A stretch of 11,260 nt of DNA from Candidatus Apopatosoma intestinale (lineage in GTDB: Bacteria > Bacillota > Clostridia > Oscillospirales > CAG-272), in assembly GCA_018064545.1 (NCBI GenBank), contig JAGHUY010000291.1:1-11260 (forward strand). Reading direction: 5' to 3'. The number at the start of each line of letters is the position of its first letter. The stretch's first letter is position 1. Below the pieces are notes generated by a model. The model saw only the letters and a list, made by a program, of their open reading frames with translations. It was not told the origin of the DNA and made no database searches. Below are positions 5,956-11,260 of the stretch, in pieces. The position numbers and the translations under genes were made by a program.

Positions 5956-6116
5956 GGCAACCTCTTCAAATTCTCCTGCGCCCGTTTTACTTGATCTTTT
6001 TCCGTCATACATTGCCGGAATGCTCGGAAATACACAAAGTATTCCCTGCGCTTTCGGCTTCCTCTGACGAAAAAATCTCTGCGTAAACCGAACACATCGA
6101 ATTTTCAGAGGTCGCC
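5956..6116. repeat. 161-bp near-palindromic element, MITE-like
   Basis: The ends are imperfect 18-bp inverted repeats: GGCAACCTCTTCAAATTC (5956-5973) and the complement of GGCGACCTCTGAAAATTC (6116-6099), 15 of 18 matching. The whole element is symmetric about 6036: GGAAATAC, loop ACAAA (6034-6038), GTATTCC at the centre, and a second matched block (GATCTTTTTCCGTCA near 5993-6007 against GACGAAAAAATC near 6066-6077). Counting by hand without gaps, 46 of 78 mirrored positions are complementary. It encodes no convincing protein and shows no clean target-site duplication. It may be a non-autonomous mobile element or an RNA-forming intergenic repeat. As transcribed after pyrR it would make a long imperfect hairpin. 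Confidence 0.65.
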
Positions 6117-6151
6117 TTAATAAAAATGTAATATGGCTAACTAAAATGTTG

Positions 6152-6188
6152 CCCCCTCTCCCGCATTTGGGCGAGGGGGATTTCTTTT
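6152..6188 (+). terminator. Intrinsic terminator merging into the next promoter
   Basis: CCCCCTC (6152-6158) pairs with GAGGGGG (6173-6179). After one mismatch, CCC (6160-6162) pairs with GGG (6169-6171), leaving loop GCATTT. ATTTCTTTT follows. It would end transcripts from the pyrR unit, about 200 nt after the pyrR stop. The T-rich tail runs directly into TTGACA of the sigma-factor promoter. Confidence 0.6.
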
Positions 6189-6215
6189 GACAAAGCAAAA
6201 AAACCGTGATAAAAT
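6187..6215 (+). promoter_or_regulatory. Strong sigma-A promoter of the sigma-factor gene
   Basis: TTGACA (6187-6192), 17 bp, TAAAAT (6210-6215), with TGA before the -10 as an extended element. Eleven of twelve hexamer bases match consensus. The start is expected near 6222, about 65 nt before the ATG at 6287. Housekeeping expression of the alternative sigma factor is implied rather than autoregulation alone. Confidence 0.8.
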
Positions 6216-6286
6216 CATAAAAAAACTGAAACCGAAACGCCGTATCCTGCACTTTATGGGTGAAAACGGGAGAAAGGAGGAGAAAG

Positions 6287-7933
6287 ATGCAAAACAGTGA
6301 CCTTTTGATCGACGAGTACGTAAAAGATTATATGGCCAAAGTCTTTTATTTCTGTCTGCGGAAAACCGGCTCCGAAAGCGAGGCCGAGGACTTATCGTCC
6401 GACATCGGTCTTTCGGTTATCGGCGAGCTTCGTCGCGGGGTGATTCCGGAAAACTTCGCGGCATACGTGTGGCAGATCGCGCGGAACCGATACAGCCGTT
6501 GGGCGGCAAAAAAACACCGGAAAAACGAGCTTTTTTCCGCGGAGGACGTTTCCGAACACGAGACGGCGGACGACTTTTCCGTGGAAGACGCGGTGGTTCA
6601 GACCGAGGATATTTCCCTGCTCCGGCGGGAGCTGGCGTTCATCGCGGGCGACTATCGGAAGATCCTCGTCGCCTTTTATATCGAGGACAGAAGTGTAAAG
6701 GATATTGCCCTGTCGCTTTCTCTTCCCGAGGGAACGGTGAAAACCAGACTGTTCCGCGCCCGTGCGATTTTGAAAGAAGGGTTGAGTATGGCAAGAACGT
6801 TTGGAAAAATGAGTTATCATCCCGAAAATCTGAGATTCCACATGAACGGTCTTGACGGGGCGAACGGAGAGCCGTGGTGCTATCTGACCAAAGCCCTCGA
6901 CAAGAACATTTTACTGGCGGCGTATCGTTCCCCCTCGACGGCGGAGGAACTGGCGATGGAGATCGGCGTGGCACTGCCGTATATGGAAGAGGAACTGAAC
7001 ACGCTGACAAAAGCCACCCTGCTCGTCAAGCACGGTGACAGATACGAGACGAATTTCTATATTTTTTCTGCGGCGGTACAGGAAAAGATCGGCGCGGAGG
7101 GACGGCGTATCGCACCCGAGTGGACGAAAGCGCTGATCGGCGCTTACGAGATTCAAAAGAACTGGCGCGACACGGCCTGCCCCGGCTGGTGTTCCGATGC
7201 TCAGTCGGCGGAGGAAATGCGTTGGGCGGGGCTGATGACGCTTCACGACACCGTCGGCCGCCGTGTCCTCGGCGAAGAATGGGACGAAAATGCGGAACCG
7301 CTGAAAAATCAAGGCCCCTACGGGCATACGCTCCGTCCGAACGGCGGGGAATGGGACGTTCTCGGATTTGAAACGTGCGATTCTTTGCCGGCGGGCACGA
7401 GCTGTTGCGGGTGTGTGGATACGCCGGAAGCACAAAAAATGCCGGATATTGACTTTATGCATTATATGTTCGGCGCGATCGGCGGTCACATGAGCCAGCA
7501 CGTTTCCTATCGCGAGGGGCAGAATCTTCTGCTTGTGGCAGAGGGAAAACAGGCCGAGACGGACAAAGGGATCACGGACGGTCTGATCAAAAGGGGTTTC
7601 CTAAGAGAGGAAAACGGAACGCTCTCCCTTGCCTTTGCGGTCATCCAAAAGGATAAACTCAAAGAAATGCCCGAAGACGTCGCGGAAGCGTTGGAAGAAA
7701 AAATGAAACGGGCGACGGATATCGTCCGGGGCTTCTTCCGCTTTGCGCGGGAATGTATCCGGGCGGAACTTCCCGATTTTATCGAGAATAAACAGGACGC
7801 GCTGGCTTGCGCCGTGGCAACGGTTCTGTGGATGCGCGGATTCGTGGTGGACGAGGCGATGGCGCAGGGCTGGCTCACCGTCCCGGACGACGGAAACCGC
7901 GTCAAAATGCTCGGCGCGACGCTGACCGTTTGA
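6287..7933 (+). CDS. ECF-type sigma factor with long C-terminal extension
   Basis: A 548-residue protein; ATG 6287 follows AAAGGAGG at ideal spacing, while an in-frame ATG at 6260 lacks such a site. Residues about 5-78 form sigma region 2 (YFCLRKTGSESEAEDL, then AYVWQIARNRYSRW). Residues about 111-167 form region 4 with a helix-turn-helix (VKDIALSLSLPEGTVKTRLFRARAIL). Classical ECF factors end near residue 170-190, but this one continues about 370 residues. About 205-262 looks like a winged helix (AEELAMEIGVALPYMEEELNTL). The remainder, unrecognised, has CPGWC at 298-302, C364, and CCGC at 373-376, suggesting metal or redox sensing. It has no membrane segment, and no anti-sigma gene adjoins, so the extension may carry the regulation. 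Sigma activity is likely; the signal and target promoters are unknown. Confidence 0.85.
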   Translation: MQNSDLLIDEYVKDYMAKVFYFCLRKTGSESEAEDLSSDIGLSVIGELRRGVIPENFAAYVWQIARNRYSRWAAKKHRKNELFSAEDVSEHETADDFSVEDAVVQTEDISLLRRELAFIAGDYRKILVAFYIEDRSVKDIALSLSLPEGTVKTRLFRARAILKEGLSMARTFGKMSYHPENLRFHMNGLDGANGEPWCYLTKALDKNILLAAYRSPSTAEELAMEIGVALPYMEEELNTLTKATLLVKHGDRYETNFYIFSAAVQEKIGAEGRRIAPEWTKALIGAYEIQKNWRDTACPGWCSDAQSAEEMRWAGLMTLHDTVGRRVLGEEWDENAEPLKNQGPYGHTLRPNGGEWDVLGFETCDSLPAGTSCCGCVDTPEAQKMPDIDFMHYMFGAIGGHMSQHVSYREGQNLLLVAEGKQAETDKGITDGLIKRGFLREENGTLSLAFAVIQKDKLKEMPEDVAEALEEKMKRATDIVRGFFRFARECIRAELPDFIENKQDALACAVATVLWMRGFVVDEAMAQGWLTVPDDGNRVKMLGATLTV

Positions 7934-7990
7934 TCGCCGCCCCATAATCCTCCCCAGATGGGTAGCAAAGCGACTCCGACAACTCCAATG

Positions 7991-8027
7991 CCTTCCCCAG
8001 TTGGGGAAGGGGGACCGCGTCAGCGGT
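7991..8027. repeat. Paired palindromes of an intergenic repeat
   Basis: CCTTCCCCA (7991-7999), GT, TGGGGAAGG (8002-8010) is a perfect 9-bp inverted repeat. ACCGC, GTCA, GCGGT (8014-8027) is a second. The string 'CCTTCCCC...GGGGAAGG...GCGGTGGATGAGG' is one I recall as a widespread intergenic repeat in gut Clostridia; this cannot be verified here. Bases 7934-7990 show nothing further. Confidence 0.6.
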
Positions 8028-8038
8028 GGATGAGGCGT

Positions 8039-8073
8039 CTGAAAACTGTAAACTGAAAACTGAAAACTGAAAA
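8039..8073. repeat. Five tandem 7-bp units CTGAAAA
   Basis: Five consecutive heptamers fill 35 bases exactly: CTGAAAA, CTGTAAA, then CTGAAAA three times. The last unit overlaps the left arm of the terminator at 8068. The tract lies between convergent genes and codes for nothing. Slippage could change its copy number. Confidence 0.85.
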
Positions 8074-8097
8074 AGCCCCCATCCGGGGGCTTTTTCA
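8068..8097. terminator. Bidirectional intrinsic terminator between convergent genes
   Basis: TGAAAAAGCCCCC (8068-8080) and its exact complement GGGGGCTTTTTCA (8085-8097) form a 13-bp stem with loop ATCC. A GC core with T5 on the outer side in both directions lets it stop the rightward sigma-factor transcript and the leftward malQ transcript. It abuts the malQ stop codon (8098-8100). Confidence 0.9.
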
Positions 8098-9567
8098 CTA
8101 TCTTCCGTATCGTTTCGTCATCTGACGGATTTTTCGTGCCAGTTCGGGAGTCAGAGCGTCGGGGCGCATCCGCCATCCCCAGTTGCCCTGCGCGGCGCCG
8201 GGGGCATTCATGCGGCAGTCGCTTCCCAGATTCAGATAATCCTGCATCTGCGCGATGAACAGATCGGCGGGCGACGCCATGCCGCCCCGGATCATGCCCC
8301 ACAAAAAGCCCTCGCTTCGGTTCAGACCGAAGTATTTTTTTGCGCGTTCTTTTGCCTTACGGGATGCTGTGGCAAGCCAGCCGCGCGTCGTGTCGTTGTC
8401 GTGCGTGCCGAGATAGCAGACGCAGTTACGCTCGTAGCGGTGCGGCAGATAGTCGCTGTCATCCGCGTCAAACGCGAATTGCAGTACTTTCATGCCGGGA
8501 AGCCCCGATTCTTTCAGCAGGTCTTTTACGTCGTCCGTGAGCACGCCGAGGTCCTCAGCAATGATCGGAAAACCGGAAAACCAAGAGGTGATCGCACCGA
8601 TAAAGTCCATGCCGGGCCCTTTCACCCATTTTCCGTTCCGCGCGGTCGGTTCCGATGCCGGAATACTCCAATACGAGGCAAAACCGCGGAAATGGTCGAT
8701 GCGGATGCAGTCAAACAGGCGGGACGCCGCCCCGATCCGCTCGATCCAGAACCGGTAGCCATTCTCTTTCATCCGATCCCAACGGTACAGGGGGTTGCCC
8801 CAACGCTGGCCGTCCTCGGAAAAATAATCGGGCGGCACGCCGGCGATATTGACCGGTCGGCGGGCTTCGTCCAGTTCAAATTCGTCGGGATTCGCCCAAA
8901 CGTCCACCGAATCGGCGGAAACGTAGATCGGCACGTCGCCGATCAGCGAAATGCCACGGTCGTTTGCATACTTTTTGAACGCCGCCCACTGCGTATAAAA
9001 TAAATACTGTAAGAACTGATAAAACGAAACGCGGTTTTGGAACGTTTCGCGGTAGCAGACAAGGGCTTCCGGTTTTCTCATGCGGGCGTCCTCGTCCCAG
9101 TCCGTCCACGGTTTGCCGTCGAAATGCTCTTTGAGTGCCATGAACAGCGCGTAATCGGGAAGCCACCCGGCATTGTCCTGCAAAAAAGCGAGATAGGCGG
9201 GGGTGTCGAGGTCGGCGCGGGAAAACGCCGTTTCGAGAAGCGGATAGCGGGCGCGGTACAGTTTTCCGTAGTCCGCGCGGTCGGCGGCAGAGCCGAAATC
9301 GGTGGCGTCGCATTCCGCTTTTGTCAAAAGCCCGTCGGCAATCAATTGCTCCAAATCAATAAAGTACGGATTTCCGGCAAACGAGGAAAAGGACTGGTAC
9401 GGGGAATCCCCGAATCCCGTCTGTCCGACGGGGAGCACCTGCCAATAGGTCTGTCCGGCTTTTTTCAAAAAGTCGGCAAACCGGCAGGCGGCTTTTCCCA
9501 GTGTCCCGATCCCGTAGGGGGACGGCAGGGAGGAGATGGGCATTAAAATTCCGGCAGATCGTTTCAT
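8098..9567 (-). CDS. malQ: 4-alpha-glucanotransferase (amylomaltase, GH77)
   Basis: A 489-residue cytoplasmic enzyme (EC 2.4.1.25) that moves alpha-1,4-glucan segments between maltodextrins, used in maltodextrin or glycogen metabolism. The ATG at 9567 follows GAGGTGACACC. The N-terminal ILMPISSLPSPYGIGTLG (7-24) is a GH77 hallmark, as is VLPVGQTGFGDSPYQSFS (44-61). Catalytic residues by family comparison are nucleophile D291 in CIRIDHFRGF, acid/base E338 in IIAEDLGVL, and D391 in GTHDNDTTRGW. The length is normal for the bacterial short form (Thermus type), without extra starch-binding domains. Its start overlaps the stop of the upstream LRR protein gene (ATGA), so expression is coupled to it. 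The bidirectional terminator follows immediately. No other maltodextrin gene is in view. Confidence 0.96.
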   Translation of the reverse strand: MKRSAGILMPISSLPSPYGIGTLGKAACRFADFLKKAGQTYWQVLPVGQTGFGDSPYQSFSSFAGNPYFIDLEQLIADGLLTKAECDATDFGSAADRADYGKLYRARYPLLETAFSRADLDTPAYLAFLQDNAGWLPDYALFMALKEHFDGKPWTDWDEDARMRKPEALVCYRETFQNRVSFYQFLQYLFYTQWAAFKKYANDRGISLIGDVPIYVSADSVDVWANPDEFELDEARRPVNIAGVPPDYFSEDGQRWGNPLYRWDRMKENGYRFWIERIGAASRLFDCIRIDHFRGFASYWSIPASEPTARNGKWVKGPGMDFIGAITSWFSGFPIIAEDLGVLTDDVKDLLKESGLPGMKVLQFAFDADDSDYLPHRYERNCVCYLGTHDNDTTRGWLATASRKAKERAKKYFGLNRSEGFLWGMIRGGMASPADLFIAQMQDYLNLGSDCRMNAPGAAQGNWGWRMRPDALTPELARKIRQMTKRYGR

Positions 9568-11260
9568 GGTGTCACCTCGGCATAAAAATAGTTTGCGTAA
9601 TCGGGTTCTTCGTCGGTGGAGACGAAAGAAAGCCCGTGCGTCTGGCAAAAAATCTGGGCGATCGACGTGCGGAGCGGGCAGACGGCCAATAGGTCGGGAG
9701 CGTGCTCGCGCAGATTTTCATTATCAATCAATAATCCTTGCCCGGCGGGCACGGGGAGATAAAAGAGCGTCAGAAGCGGGCAAGCGTCGATCGCGCCCGC
9801 CTCGATCTCCCACACGCGGTCGTGTAAGAACAGGGCGCGGATGTCTTTGCGCTCATAAAACACACCGGAAGCGACCGTATCCACCGTGTATTCCTCGCCG
9901 AGAAACGAGAGCGCGGTCGGCAGAACGTAGACGCCGTCGGGAAAGGCATAGACGGAACCCGGCAGAAGTGTGTCGGGCAGAGAGACGAGTTTGGCCGTCT
10001 TTGCTTTTTCGTCCAGCACGTAGCGTGCGCCGCGGGAATCGGTCTCCCCGGAAAACGGCTCGACGTAGGAAACGGTAACCGGATAGGCGGCCGTCTCTTC
10101 CCCGACTTTCACGGTGACGGCACGCGGCCCCGCGATCCCGGTCAGACAGGAAAACGCGGAGACGGTCTCGCGGCGGATGACCGATTTTTCATACCGGATG
10201 GCGAGGCAGTCTTCCGGCTGAATTTCCTCCCCGATGGTATATTCGGTTTTCAGCCCGATCGCGTGCAGACCGTCCGCCGTCCATTTGACGTAAGGAACGC
10301 CGCTTTTGATACAGGCGGTCATCATAGACCCGGAACTGCAATAGACGGTCAGAGAGTCTGCCCCGTCGAGGGCTTTTTCTCCGATTCTTTGGATGGAGCC
10401 GGGGGCGATCAGAATGGGGAGCGACCGGCATCCGGAAAAGGCCTCTTCCCCGATATACGCCGTGTGCGCACCTAACAGGATATAGGAGGCGAGCGAGGAA
10501 CACCCTTTGAAAGCCCCGCTTCCGACCGATTCGATCCCCTCGGGCATCGTGACCGCACGCAGAGACGAACAGCGCAAAAACGCCTGATCGCCGATGCTTT
10601 TCACGGTTTCGGGAATCGAAAAAGAGGAAAGACGGAAGCAGTCGCAGAAGAGCCCGGCACCGAGTTCGGAAGTCCCGGCGGGGAAATCCACTCTTATAAG
10701 AGAGGAACAGTAGGCAAAAACGTGGTCGCCCACGGTGCAGTCCGCATCGGGAAGATGGACGGACAGCAGGGAGGAACAGCCGAAGAACGCGCCGTTCCCG
10801 ACCGACCGGACAAACGGACAGGAAACGGTCGTAACCGAGGTGTTTTCCTTGAACGCGTATTCGCCGATGGCGACGACGGGGTATTCCGTCCCGTCTTTTC
10901 TGACGGTGCGGGACACGGTGACGCCGCCTGTCGCGTCCGCGCCGTCCGTGAGAATCATCCCGTCTTTTCCGAGCCGATAGACCGTTCCGTCCGGTGCTTT
11001 TCCGGTCTCGTCCAGTTCGGGGATATAGGTTCCGCACACGGTGGCGGCAAGATAGGCCGTCCGCCCTCCGGCGGCAAGCCACACGTCGCGTTCCCCCTCT
11101 TCGTCAAACGCGTATTCTGTCACGACGTGAGAGAGGGGGAGTTCCACCCGGTTTCCGTTCCGCCATCCGAAGACGGCAAAACGGGCGGGTGCGAGCGGCT
11201 CTCCGACGCCGAAAACGGGAGAACCCGTCCATTCCGCGTCCAGTTCGTCGATGATGATGT
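9564..11260 (-). CDS. Large BspA-type leucine-rich-repeat protein, 5' end outside window
   Basis: The frame is open from the right edge to TGA at 9564-9566; 564 residues are visible and the N-terminus, with any signal peptide, is missing. A GTG at 11147 could start it, but the same frame continues upstream (VFGWRNGNR, then VELPLSHVV), so the gene is probably longer. In order: an unrecognised N-terminal part; about seven or eight BspA/LRR_5 repeats (nt about 10877-10338), such as IGDQAFLRCSSLRAVTMPEGI; an Ig-like bacterial segment (nt about 10259-10062, with YTIGEEIQPEDCLAIRY and AVTVKVGEE); then a degenerate LRR-like stretch (nt about 10022-9750) and a non-repetitive tail. There is no LPXTG-type anchor at the C-terminus. 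A surface binding role is inferred from the repeats. Coupling to malQ by ATGA overlap is unusual for this class. Confidence 0.85.
   Translation of the reverse strand, partial: IIIDELDAEWTGSPVFGVGEPLAPARFAVFGWRNGNRVELPLSHVVTEYAFDEEGERDVWLAAGGRTAYLAATVCGTYIPELDETGKAPDGTVYRLGKDGMILTDGADATGGVTVSRTVRKDGTEYPVVAIGEYAFKENTSVTTVSCPFVRSVGNGAFFGCSSLLSVHLPDADCTVGDHVFAYCSSLIRVDFPAGTSELGAGLFCDCFRLSSFSIPETVKSIGDQAFLRCSSLRAVTMPEGIESVGSGAFKGCSSLASYILLGAHTAYIGEEAFSGCRSLPILIAPGSIQRIGEKALDGADSLTVYCSSGSMMTACIKSGVPYVKWTADGLHAIGLKTEYTIGEEIQPEDCLAIRYEKSVIRRETVSAFSCLTGIAGPRAVTVKVGEETAAYPVTVSYVEPFSGETDSRGARYVLDEKAKTAKLVSLPDTLLPGSVYAFPDGVYVLPTALSFLGEEYTVDTVASGVFYERKDIRALFLHDRVWEIEAGAIDACPLLTLFYLPVPAGQGLLIDNENLREHAPDLLAVCPLRTSIAQIFCQTHGLSFVSTDEEPDYANYFYAEVTP

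Noticed and set aside
5853..6095. 80-codon minus-strand frame over the 161-bp element and the pyrR end
   Set aside because: Its reading frame comes from the palindromic element and overlaps pyrR. It has no clear ribosome site and no family pattern.

Overview
The window looks like a chromosomal piece of a spore-forming Firmicute of class Clostridia, probably an uncultured gut-type lineage near the Oscillospiraceae/Christensenellales. The grounds are AGGAGG-type ribosome sites, sigma-A promoters with TGn-extended -10 boxes, three sporulation or germination genes (SleL/YaaH, YtvI, SpoIVFB-like), BspA-type leucine-rich surface proteins, and intergenic repeat types that I recall from such genomes. 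The lineage is an inference; nothing here names a species. Base composition is fairly GC-rich by eye and even across the genes.

Left part (1-2781, minus strand). The 5' part of a protein with a putative carbohydrate-active/surface beta-domain runs off the left edge, with its own promoter and a palindrome at the -10/start region. Next is an intergenic array of small hairpins with a 19-nt period (633-724). Then comes a two-LysM plus GH18 spore-cortex hydrolase, and upstream of it a BspA-type LRR lipoprotein driven by a perfect-consensus promoter. Between these two genes lies a terminator-like hairpin whose 3' arm carries the ribosome site of the hydrolase gene.

Middle part (2981-5952, plus strand). 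ytvI and a minimal SpoIVFB-like intramembrane protease overlap by 4 nt, which suggests a sporulation operon. A strong promoter then drives a tight three-gene unit: cyclophilin, a DUF896 protein, and pyrR. A 161-bp near-perfectly centred palindromic element (5956-6116, MITE-like) follows pyrR directly, then a terminator whose T-rich tail merges into the next promoter.

Right part (6287-11260). An ECF-type sigma factor with about 370 extra C-terminal residues (winged-helix-like segment plus cysteine motifs) is transcribed rightward. It converges on a leftward pair, malQ and a large BspA-type LRR protein entering from the right edge, coupled by an ATGA overlap. Between them are a stack of palindromic and tandem repeats and a bidirectional terminator.

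No rRNA, tRNA, CRISPR array, transposase or integrase was seen. The least explained items are the sigma factor's C-terminal half, the hairpin masking the hydrolase ribosome site, the 19-nt-period hairpin array, and the 161-bp palindromic element.
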